Below, one piece after another: positions 36,772 through 48,060 of a stretch of 64,000 nt of DNA. Under the pieces are notes generated by a model. That model ran no database searches and had not been told where the DNA came from. It worked only from the letters and a program-made list of their open reading frames with translations. The position numbers and the translations under genes are program-made. The DNA is taken from the NCBI RefSeq assembly GCF_022539315.1, contig NC_066315.1:49085174-49149173 (forward strand), in the 5' to 3' direction. How positions within the stretch are numbered: position 1 is the first letter of the stretch; every line of letters starts with the position of its first letter. The stretch is from Serinus canaria. Its lineage: Eukaryota > Chordata > Aves > Passeriformes > Fringillidae.

Positions 36772-37560
36772 AGACATTGAATGAGACCATGGAGTACACA
36801 AAGAGAAACCCATTCCCCTTGCCTCAGAGCCATTTAGTGATTTTGAGTTTGTATGTATCCATGCTATCTTCCAAGAGATCTACCAGTAGAAAGCATTACA
36901 AAGTAAATTCTGTGTACTCAGCCACATTTTTTTCTCTCTCTTGCTAACAACTACATGAGGCCAGGAATGCCTTCCCCATCCATGACAGAGCTCTAGCCGA
37001 TGCATAAGGAGCAGCTGTTTGCTCGCTTCAAGCATTAGAGATTGACTCCATTGGTTCTACATAAAGGTGAAAAACAGGCTCAGAGCTGTAAGGCTTCCAT
37101 GGAGGTCCCATGGGATGTGTCACTAGAGAAATCAGAGTGTGTGGGGAAATGGTGCTGGATAGCAAAGCAAGAAGCACAGGAACCATGTTCAATGTGTGAA
37201 GGGAAGCATCTGCCCAAATCCTTTCAGCTGGGTGGTTTGCTGAGAGAGTGTAAGGCAGAGTGTGAAGAGAAGCAGAAAGGAGAAATGCAGTCAAAACCAG
37301 GATAGGAATCAGTGTTAAGCTTAACAGCATTTCAGAGTGAAACCCTCACTTCCCTTTGTGCTTTCCTCAGCCATGCTCAGAGATTGTCCATCAGGCTACA
37401 GATTGTCTTAGGAAGGGGAAAGTGAGACCTCTCTGGACATGAAATAAAACATGATTATCCCAAAAAAGACAGAGCCTGTGGTTCTCCAGCAAACATTTCA
37501 GTTCCAACTATTAGGAGGTTTATCAGATTCATTTCTCACAGGAACAGCACCATTCACATA
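36772..37560. other. Unique DNA, no gene seen
   Basis: No recognisable exon or repeat. Open frames of 100 and 87 codons at 37028-37330 lie on opposite strands over the same bases. Confidence 0.5.
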
Positions 37561-37568
37561 AGCAGCAG

Positions 37569-37807
37569 TCACAATCCTCCGAGCCGTTTTTCCACCCATT
37601 TGAAACGGGCCATGTCCTGCGCTTTGGAACAAGCCATGTCCTGAGCACTCTCCCAAAGCCGCCTGAGATAGGGAAGCTCATGCACCTTCTTCAGCACCCA
37701 TGCAGCTGTCCCACAGAGCTGTCCCACAGAGCACAGCTTTAGCAGTGAGCGTGGCTGTGGCCCATTCCCCAAAGCTCTGACAGGGGAAGCGCTGCACGCA
37801 CAGAGCG
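37569..37807 (-). pseudogene. Coding-looking GC-rich block, unidentified (low confidence)
   Basis: I do not recognise this. The minus strand holds a frame reading GTAAWVLKKVHELPYLRRLW and ending RFKWVEKRLGGL before a TGA at 37569. Upstream, a second frame (LCVQRFPCQSFGEWATATLT) connects if one copy of a 13-bp tandem duplication (AGCTCTGTGGGAC, near 37708-37733) is ignored. Further up, beyond the solo LTR at 37814-38209, the minus strand has a pyrimidine-rich run ending in TGCAG that would serve as a splice acceptor. A 24-bp in-frame repeat gives AQDMACSK/AQDMARFK. The block is much richer in G+C than its flanks. It could be a decayed exon, a piece of an unrecognised transposon, or chance. Confidence 0.25.
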
Positions 37808-37813
37808 ATGTCC
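37808..37813. repeat. Target duplication ATGTCC (left)
   Basis: ATGTCC here is repeated at 38210-38215, bracketing the LTR; 6 bp is the length typical of class II (ERVK-like) integrations. Confidence 0.85.
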
Positions 37814-38209
37814 TGTCACAGACATATTTTATGAAAAATCCTATTACTAGGATCTTTTCTCCTGAGAAGCTGAAAGGCCTCAGAAACAAAATGTAAACAA
37901 TAATTATCTGCTGCTGTGGAATGCAACAGGTGCATCCTTGATTGGTCTCACATAGTCATTTTTAATTAATGGCCAATCGCAGTCCAGCTGTCTCAGACTA
38001 TCTGGTCAGTCACAAGATTTTATTATCATTCCATTCCTTTCCTTTCTAGCCTTCTGATGAAATCCTTTCTTCTATTCTTTAGTATAGTTCTAATATATCA
38101 TTTTTTAAAATAAATTATATATCATAAAATAATGAATCAGCCTTCTGAAACATGGAGTCAAGATTCTCATCTCTTCCCTTGTCCCAGGACCCCTGCAAAA
38201 GCCACCACG
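37814..38209 (+). mobile_element. Solo ERVK-like LTR, copy 1 of 3, 396 bp
   Basis: The element starts TGTCACAGACATATTTTATG and ends ACCACG (a likely decayed CA end), between exact 6-bp duplications ATGTCC. It shares its whole length with the copies at 50638 and 58529. Common features are the AAATCCT...AGGAT palindrome after the start, a GAGGCCTCAG-like block, GGAATGCAACAGG, CCAAT boxes on both strands (GATTGG, GCCAATC), the AATAAA signal at 38109-38114, and the ending CCTTCTGAAACATGGAGTCA. This copy is the most diverged of the three and the only one in plus orientation. Confidence 0.9.
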
Positions 38210-38215
38210 ATGTCC

Positions 38216-41200
38216 TGCAGGAGAGGCAGTGCTCGAGGGGGCTGCCCTGATTAAACCAGGCTGCTCTGCTTACGAGTCCTCTGTGCACACTCTGGGTATG
38301 GCTGTTATAGCTGCAGCAGGGTGACATGAATTGCCTTTTATCTAATAGGAAAACACCCACAGAGTTTAGAAGTACTCATTTAGACAGGCAAATCAATAAA
38401 GGAAATGGTAAGTGTGAGAATACAGCGCAGCTATAGAGCCTGTGTGGGTCCTGTATGCTTTTGCTTAATAAAGATTAACTCTTGCCAGTTTGCTGTAATA
38501 CCCAGACCCTGATAAAAGCAGAACTGGTTGATTCTACCCTTTAATGGCAAGGAGTAGCTTGCCCTTATGCATACAATTCAAGGCAAGAGAATAAGCCTTT
38601 TGTTAATGAGGCTAGAAAATCAAAAGCTGTTGCAGAGAAGGCAGAAGAAAGGAGAAACTTCCCTTAATCGTAACAGTTATGAAGCTGGCCATCAGATTTC
38701 TGTTAGAAGAGGGGAAAAAAGCAAAACCTGGTTTGCAACACAACAAATGCAGCAGCTCTCTTTTTATAGAGGTCTGCTGCTATAATACAAATTGCAACGA
38801 AGTAAAAGAGCAGCAAAGTGAGCCCAGCTTCTCAACTTTCAACTTTTCTTGTCCTTTTACTTCCACACTCTTCAATGACAGCACAAATCCCCACCCACAG
38901 TCACGCAGAAAAAGAAAATATCAAGACTATTAAGAACAATTATTTAGTTGCTAAAAACCCCTACATGTTTCAAGAAAAAAAATTTAAAAAAAAACCAACC
39001 AGCAATGGCCCCACAATTTTTACAGTTGCTTAGTTCAGGATTAGTTTTGTTTTTCTTATTTCTCTTTGACATTCCTTCCCCTAAATCTCAAAACACTTTC
39101 ACAACAGGCTTACACTGAGTAGCTTCAGACAGCTGAGAAAATAAAAATCTTGTTTAGCAATGTAAGTATCTCTCTTCTCACTGTTGCTAATAGGAGTTCT
39201 GTGCATAAATCACAGCATGCACCAAAGGGAGAGCAAATCTTGAAGCCCACTACTATCTTCACCCACTGCTTGATTCTCTTCTCATTTACACTAACATATT
39301 TGCCTCAGGGGGAGCTCTTCTGACATGTCTCAGTGTAAGCCTGAGGAAAAGCAGGCCCTTGGAATGACAATAGAGAATGTGGCATCTTAGCCTGCTGGCA
39401 AAGGTCAGAAGGAACATTCAGAGTAATGCAGATTGACTCATAATGGCTCCACAGAAACCAAAGGCATGGGATGGGTTAGGACTCATGTTCCAAATTCAGC
39501 AAAATCCTTCCCTCACCACCACCTGCTGGCCCTTCTACATGTATTTTACAGAAGTACACAGAACCCAGTATTTCCTTGCTGGGCGACAACTGTTTAGAAA
39601 AAGATGTTGGAAGAAATTGACTAGGGTGACAATCGCCCCGCGTGAACCTCTCACTGCGTGACTGAAGGCGAGTCTGCCAAGCAACTTCTAATGGCCATTG
39701 CTATTGGGATTAGAAAGCTCTCCTCTGTTTCAAGTAAAAAATATTTCCAGCAGGATTTTAGGTAAGTTCTTTTATATAAAGCAGCTGCAGTTCTTTAGTT
39801 CAGGTTTCCTTTCAAGCTTACATCATATTGATCAACATAAACGAGTAAAAACCAAATAGATCCTTAAAAAAAGTACTTTCATTTGCACTTATGTTCAGTT
39901 AGAAAAGGAAATGTTTATTAAAATCGTTGGATTTTTTTTATTAGTTCCTTTTCCTCTTATTGACAAAGGGTATTTTAATAAGGATTTTATCTCCTCTTGC
40001 TTGATCCCACACTAAAGTCATGATCCTGTACTTTGGACATCAGTCTTTTGCCATGGAAATCATCATAATATCCCAAAAAATGACTTCACTGTAGGATCAA
40101 GGACAAAGAAAAAGACAGGCTGTATAGGATCAAGTTCTTAAGCAGCAATAGCCTTAGTTATTAACACAAAGAAAGAGAACAATTTTGAAAAATACATCAG
40201 AGGCAAATTCACATGAATTTTTCAAAGTTCAAAGAATATTTTCCCTAGAAGGAAAATGCCTTTTGAAGCAGTAATTTCTAAGAGATCCTAAGTGCCTAGT
40301 TTCTGTTCTTCCAATCTGTAATCCCACTCACCATTTGAAACATGCCCTTTCTGTGAATAAATTCTGGTCATTTTTCATTTTATCCTTTCCCAATGCCCAT
40401 TTAGGACCTCCTTGGCAAGTGTGAAGTCCCATTTCAGTAGTGAAAGGTCTGATACTTAATTCAAATGAACTCTCTCAAGTGAACACAGTAATTTAGTTCA
40501 GGTGGTTTGGGTGGTGGGATGAGGTGACATGTGCCAAATCCAACCCCAAAATGGAATTTACATGTGGCTAGCAGTGGAGAACCTGGTAAGCTCTTTCCAA
40601 GCCTGTAAGTACACACTTTCAGATACTAAGTATCCCCCAAGACTGCATTTTGCCTCTGAAGAGGTAAAATGAACTCTCCTGTTCATTTTCAACCTCTGCT
40701 ATTCTCTTCTGCTGGTTAAGAACAAGATAGGCTTTAATGATCCAGCGATAGAAGGCTTTCTTAAGAGATGGCCAGGCCAATTTCAACAGTTACACACTAA
40801 TACAAAGGTGCAAATTTTGAGCCCTTCACCTGTACAAAACAGTTAAACCAGAAGGTTCATCCAGGACTCTCCATATACCAGTACTGCTGTGTGAATGAAT
40901 TAACACTTGGAGGTTTTAATACTTCAAAATCGTAAATAGCTCAATGAGTCTTGCATGATGGTGGGTGCCACCACATCCTGTTGATGCAATTTCTGTCAGC
41001 AGCAGCAGCATTACAAGAATAATAGCAATAGACACACTTTAAGAAACTCCAGAAGACAGTTGTGGCCTTAACAATTTCCTTTCAGGACATATTTGTTTTC
41101 AAGGAGCTCTGTTCCAGTGATCATTCTAGGAGGTTACCTAAAGCTGAAGAAGAAGAGAACTGGCACTGCTGCAGAATTCAACTTTAGACTTTGAGCTTTA

Positions 41201-44200
41201 ACGAGCGTGACCTTCTCCCAAAACCTTCCAGGCTTGGCAGCTCTCTGAGAGCTCCTTTCCACACACCAACATCAAACAGTTTCTCCCTGAAACTCTGTCT
41301 CAGGAAGAAAATAGGATTTGCAGTAGTCACAGACAGTATAAAAGCTGCTGGAAGAAATATTAGAGAAAGAGCAAAGAAAGCCGTCATTGAGATAAGACTG
41401 TTCCCTTCACGGGTTCTCTCATTTTCTGTTGGATGAAAAACTTATCTTCTTTCTGAACACCAACATGCACACACCATAAGCTTGTGATTGCATATGAATT
41501 TACATGTATACAATTTGGGTTTTGCAACATTACTAAATCTTCCCAGTGAGAAAGCCTAGAGCATCTGTACTACATACCAAAAGACTATTCATTCCCATTA
41601 AGAATTTGCTGGGTTTTTGCCTCCAGATGTGTTTTAAGCTGCTGTGAAGCCTCAGAATTCAGCAGATTAATGTGCTCCAAATGTCATTTGATAAAGGGAC
41701 TGCTGCCAATGGTTCATTCACACTGCACAGATTTAATTACCTAAATGAAGTACCCTCCAAGAAAAGCACATTTCTTTTGGTTAGGAGTTTTTTTGCTATT
41801 GCATTTTTAGGTTGATTTTTTAAAAAACAAAACTCCATTTCAGTTTATATTTTTTCCTTTCTAATTGAAATTAATCTCCTAGCTGTTTTATTTTAGAAAA
41901 CACCTGGAACAAGACTATTATTTCAAAGAGGCAATTATGAAATTGGAAATATAACTATGATACTTATTTCTTTAATTACAGATATAAATAGGGACTATAA
42001 TGTAGAAATTGCTTACAGTCATCTTCCTGAATTGTGTTGGAATAAAACTGCAGAATCTGCTGCTTATCTAATTCCAAGGAGACTAAGATAAAGTAAGATA
42101 AAATAAAGAGGCAACTACATCTACTATTGAGTTCTGCCTGAAAATTTGGCCTGACCTTTCCCTGTTGTAGCCCTGCTAATGCAACCAGAGAAAAAATGGT
42201 GAGGGTTTTAGCAAATTATTGAAATCAAACAACAATATTGAGATCATATTGAGAGATGTGACTGTAGAAAGCTGGACTTCTCTGATCCTGGAGTAAGCAA
42301 AGCAGGATTAAGTCGCAATAGCAACCCGTATCCTTTGCCAGAAGTCCTAGTCATTTGCCTTTTCGAGCCAGGAAAGTTAATCCTCTGTTGAAATGTCTAC
42401 AGATAAAATAGAGGCAGCACCATTTGACAGAGAGAAGTTAGCGAATTAAGGGAAATTGACAGTGGAAGTTTTTAAGAGAAGGGAGGTTGAGACCATCTCA
42501 GGAATAAAATGGTTACATGGGACTAAATTGTCTCTCAAGGCTTCTCCTGACCCTACGGCAGTCATAAAGCCAGTGCTTTAGGGCCCCCCTTGCCAACACT
42601 GCCCAGTGCAAGGCAGAGAGATGGCAGCAACAGCAACAACCAGAACAAAATGAAGTTATTCACTATCCCTGCTCAGAGCCCTTCATTATTTTAGCTGGCC
42701 ATGGTGACAGCTATAATTATGCACTTCTTAGCATAGCATGTTACCTTTCAGAAACCAAGGCACTCCCCCACACTACCCAACCCCCTGAGAGCCATGTCAA
42801 GGGGCAACTTCCACAACTGCTGCCTGCTAACCCCTCTCTGACATGACTTGATCGTTCTCTGTTATTGATCTCAGCTCTTTTTTCCATCTGTGACTCCCAA
42901 ACCACCTGCCAGGTAATAAAAATCTGCATCAAAATGCACAGCACACAGGGTGTTGCAAGCCAGCAGCAGCATTTGTCTTACAGACCTGGAAACCTGACAG
43001 TGTCGATAGGGGCCAGTTATCACAGTGTTGTTTGATCTTTCTGCTGAGGTTGTAAATAACTTCCATGGGTAGCCAAATGGGGATAAAAATGGAGAATCTG
43101 CCACGGTAGCTATAAAAACAAGGTGCTGCTGTGTCAGTGGCAGCAGACATAGTTAAGCAAGATAAGCTGCCCCTGCTGCCTACAGACCTCTAAAGACTCC
43201 CTGAGTTTCAAAGGGAAAGTAAAGGATGATAGGTTTTTCTTGCACCACCATTAATTATATCTTTTCCTTTTACTGCATTGCTATCCATCAAGCAGTGTGC
43301 TCTGAGGCAAGCCTAACACAAACATCTCTAAATGGCTCGATGAAGCCTTGTAAGGATATGCGACATTTCAACCAGTCTCACGCAGGAAAATTTTATATCC
43401 CTTTGCTCTCCAAAGCACCTCCAAACCTCATATGCCAGAGGAAACAAATGTACACATTGAGTGAGGTTTACAGTACTTTTGTTTTGAGATTTGCCTCTTT
43501 TCTTACTCCTTTCCTTCACCACAAACTCTAAAATGTGCCTTGTGTGAGATATATCTGAGTTACACATTGCTTCCTAAAACCCTATTGTGCCAGGTTTACG
43601 CTGAAAAGTTTGTCTAGTACACTACTAAAATAAAGGCAATGAAGATCTAGAGCTAATGCCACATGCTATGCCAAAGAGATGAAGGTTACAGACCTGATTC
43701 TGTCTCAAAGCTTTTCCATTCCTCTTCCAGCTCTGCAGCCCTGAATGAGGACTTAAAACAACTCACAAGAGCAATAAAACTGAAAACAAGTTAGGCAAGT
43801 AAAGGAAGAAGGGCAAGAGGAATAAAAGCACTCTGACAACAGCTGTTCCTCAGTGTTCTCAGATTTAAGCAGGTCTCAAGTATGGAAACTCAAATAAAAA
43901 TCAACAGCAACAATGAAATAAACTATATTTCAAAAATAAACTTATTCACTTAGGTCCAACAGGACCATTCAGCCTCTGAGCAAAATCAGAACTCCAAATA
44001 CATTATGTTAATCCTCAATCCATCAAAAGTCTTTTCTGTAATTGTGCCTGCATTATCACTGGGTGTTCATCAAACATTGTTCAGTCTTCAGTGAGAGGAC
44101 AATGCTTTCTGAATTTCCTGAAGTTTTCTAAATTACAAAAAGTATCAACCCATTTCTGCTGTTATCACAGTCTAGAAGATATCTCAGGACATCTTTGGTC

Positions 44201-45960
44201 CCATTTTCCTACCTTGGAAGGCTCTAGCACCTTTCGACTATGAGCTTTAATGTCCCAGGTAGAACAATTTCCTTACAGTCTCTTTATTTTCAGCGAGACA
44301 CATTGAAATAAAACCTAGAATACTATCATACTGTTATGGCAAATATATTGGCTGGCAAAGAGAAAATGCAAGGCTTTCATTTCACCTCAAAAGGACAGGT
44401 ATTGACAGAGATAGAAGTCTGTCTTAGTGAATGAGGCTTTTGAAGGCACACAGGAAATGGATCAGTGCTTTCACTCTATTTTTTTTGCATAATGGCAATC
44501 CCTTCCCAGTAACACCAAACTGAGATATGGGTGCAAGATGGGGGCTAGGGACCAAACTCTTTTTTCATCTGCAAGGCAAACTATACCTCAACAATTACCT
44601 TCAAAGAGCCAGCAATATTGCTGCAGTCAGGGAATCTACAGGTTTTTCCTTATTAAATAATTCAAACCTACAGTAGATTTTTCCCCCTGCTGTCACAATC
44701 AAGCTCCTTTTATAAACATTAAACATATCTAACATATTTAAGAGTTAACGTATAAATATTATACACTAAAAACATCTACTTAAAAATGTTGTTTCCATCT
44801 AGTTTTTGAAGGTTTTTTATTCATTTTCTTCTCTCAGATGTGTATATGGTGCATATGTAAATAGATGATAATATATTTTTAATAGACAGGACAAAACTTA
44901 GTGCTTTTGATTTAAAAAGAAATAGAAAAAGATGGAAGCAGACATACAGAAAAATCTAACTTACTATTTTACTATATCACAGAATAATTTGACACAGACT
45001 AAGAATTTTTTAGAATTTCTCATCCATGCCATTCTTCAGTCTTAATGAGATACAAAGATAACCTTCCAAACTTGTTTCCCCATTATTTAAGCATTTCTAA
45101 GTTTTTCTCCTTCTCTCTAAATTAGTACTGTGCAGATATAAATTGATTTGCAGCACTAGAGCTAAGGAGCCAGTTCTCCTCTCCTTTATACCAAGTAAAT
45201 GAGGAATAACTCCAATGAGAACACCTCTAAAATTGAATAAATTGTACCAAACACATTCCTAGTCTCGAGGCAACATTTTTCTCTTGAAAAACAATAAACC
45301 CCCAAACTTATCTAATAATTTCAAATGGGTAGTTTATGAGATCTGGCACTTTGGGGGCTGAAGGAAATATTATTTTAATGAATTGAATTTATGGAAGCAC
45401 TTATTTTGGATCATTACTCTCAGAGCTATAATGCTTAATTTGAAATGGTGATTTAAAGCTAGATTTGCTCCTAAAAAGCAGGATTTTTCTCCGGAATGTA
45501 GGTGTCTCCTTTCAAAGTTATAACCCAGGAGAGTTCACTCAATTGCACCCTTTCTCTGGAAGCAATTAAACTCCTTTAGCATTTCCTTTTTTAAGTGAAA
45601 GCTGTCGTAAGTCTTAACGTGTTTTTCCAAGCCTGCCCAGGACACCAGTGGCAACCACGTCTGGCCTGATGAAAACCCAGACTGGAGCAAGAGCAGCTAC
45701 AAGAATCTGCACCCTTGGGTCTTCTTTCTTGGGTCCCTCTTTAGGGAGAATGTATTCAAAACCTTTTTTCCAAAAGGAGCACTCCAGCCACCCTTTTGGA
45801 GGGAAGGCATGCACTGGTGTGACTCTCAGAGCTGCAGTGCCATGCAGGAAGGGGTTTGAGCAGGAGGAAGAAGAGTGGCAAGTGCAGCACAGCTCTGAAA
45901 CTGGAGAGGACAGGCCCTCAGTCAAGAGAGCCAGGATTCAAGACTCTGCCCTGTCCTTCC
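38216..45960. other. Unique DNA, no gene seen
   Basis: No exon, RNA gene or clear transposon. Short (CAG)n at about 40998-41010. Overlapping open frames on both strands are under about 85 codons in most places. The first ~40 bases belong to the GC-rich block described at 37569. Confidence 0.55.
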
Positions 45961-45968
45961 CCAGAAGT

Positions 45969-46033
45969 AGCTATAAGATACATTTTTTTCAGCTATAAGA
46001 TACATTTTTTTCAGCTATAAGATACATTTTTTC
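45969..46033. repeat. Three tandem copies of a 22-bp unit
   Basis: The unit AGCTATAAGATACA followed by a T7C stretch occurs three times in a row (45969, 45991, 46013), the first two identical and the third one T shorter. Each unit includes a TATAAGATA string. It is a young minisatellite. Confidence 0.95.
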
Positions 46034-47469
46034 CTGGGGTAGTTGCATCCAAATCTGTGCTTGGGCCCATGAAGTGTCCCTCCGCCTGATAATAGTTACA
46101 AGCACAGGTGGAAGGCTCTCCATGCAGTATCTAGGGTCAGCAGACATAAAGGACCACCTTACATTCTCATCCAGATTGTTGCTCACATGCAGCAGAGGAG
46201 CTTTTTCCAGTTCCCACTCTTGTACAGCACTCCATGTTACAAGAAACTTTTAAATCAATAAAACCCCAGGGCTAAGGGAGGATTCCAGAATACAGACTAA
46301 AATGCCATGGAAATGAACTAAAGCAATTTGTGATTTTAATTCCTTTTTTTTCCCCCTCTCACAATCTGCTCCCTACAGAAGATTATCATGATCTTCTTAA
46401 ATAAATTAAACAAAGTAGCAGAGGCCACTGCAGTATCATCCAAGACTGATAACATATCTATTGTCTTCAAATTCTTCAAATGTAGATGATTTCAGTAACT
46501 GCACCTTCAAGCAAATATCAGACACATACTGCACCCCATTACACTAGTGTTTTACCAGAAGTCCTTTGATAAGATAATTTCTACTATCCATTGTGTTAGA
46601 AACTCTTCCCTGACATTATTAATGTCAAAGAGAAGAGACTTTCCTGGTTTCCTTACCTTTTCCTTCTGAGCTGTTTTATGGCTCATACTACCAGTGTTGA
46701 TTACCAACACAGAAATGTTATGCTGACACCTGCATTCAAAGTGGACCCTTAAAGAATACAAAGCTATTATTTCACATACAATTACAGTCTAGGACAGTTC
46801 CCATACTGTAGTCACTCCAGTAATAGTGTATTACACCCAGCTGAGATTCACAGCCAAGCCAATATTAGCAGAAGGTTTACTCAGTCACTTACTTGTGCAT
46901 GGACACACACACACATACACAAAGTTCTTCCAACATCTTTTAATAACGACTTTTCCATTTCAGGCATTTTGCAAAACCATTAAGCCTTTTTCTTTAAAGT
47001 GTTATTTCTGACACCAGCTGACAAGATGGAAGAAAAAGTTAAAGCTGTTATTCTGTCCTTTATCTGATGCATTGTGGTTAGGATGAGGCACTGACTGGAT
47101 AACTGCATCTTCAGGTTTGCCATGTGTCTTGCAGCTTTAGGCAGAAAGCAGTGAACCCTAGGTACAAGGGCTTATTATGAAACTGATGTGTGGGAACGTG
47201 GAAGTTACTATCCTTCTGTCATCTATTTAATAGAATTTGTTTCTGTTATCTATATAGTTGGAAGGCGGTCCAAACGGTAAAGCTGTGTATTGCCAGCAGT
47301 GCTCTGCATCATTACTAGACTCCCAGACAGATGGCATTAGTGCAGCCTATGAAACTTCTTAGTTTGTGACAAAAGCTTCAAGGTAATTACACAAACTTAT
47401 ATTTGTCTTTGTTAATTTTTCAAAGCCTATCCTAATAGTGTTTCATAATGAAAACCAAGGGGGCTAAAT

Positions 47470-48060
47470 TTTCTGTCTTTTGTATAATTTGGTTCCCTTA
47501 AATTTGCTAATTCTGCTGAATTCTTCCAGTAACTGCCTCACTATTTACCACGCAGCAGAGGTCTGATACCTTCCCTGCAGAGACAAGTAGATTTGCCTTC
47601 TTCTTCGGGCTCTTCTCGCTCCTCCAAATTATTCTGATTGATATAGACCTCAATCCATGCTAATTATGCAGAGCTTCTCTTATAAAGTTCAGTTCCCATG
47701 GCAACAGCATTGGGCAAACAGGTGCGTGGAAAGCTGTGATATATTAAAAGACAGCTACCCTCTGCCTCTGCGAGGAAGATTGCCATTCGCAGGGTTTATT
47801 TATAGCAGGTAGTAATTAATCCATGTGAATCTCATTTCATTGAGAAGGAAAAAAAATGAAAAGTGCACGGAATTATTAGCAAGAGTCCTAATTATCCTCA
47901 TATCATGGATTCTGGAAGTTTTGTTGCCATTGGATAACTCAAACATGGACTTGTTGAATTATCGTTAGTGTGGAGATGTCAATATTAGAAACGCTACATC
48001 ATTGCCTGACAAACACCTTCTCATTTTCCCCCAGCAGAGCTGGAACTTGCATTAATGTTG
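47470..48060. promoter_or_regulatory. Candidate conserved enhancer (motif-rich block)
   Basis: This stretch is repeat-free and packed with recognisable binding-site cores: ATGCTAATTATGCA (POU/homeodomain-like, near 47657), a 13-of-14 X-box at 47692-47705, GCAAACAGG (forkhead-like), GTAATTAATCC (paired/OTX-like, near 47812), GGGTTTATTTATAGC and GATTGATATAG. No open frame spans it. Clustering of this sort is typical of developmental enhancers in gene deserts, but conservation cannot be tested here. Confidence 0.3.
47692..47705. promoter_or_regulatory. RFX X-box candidate
   Basis: GTTCCCATGGCAAC differs at one of 14 positions from the symmetric RFX X-box. It sits within the motif-rich block, which raises its plausibility over the other X-box-like strings in the window. 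Confidence 0.35.
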
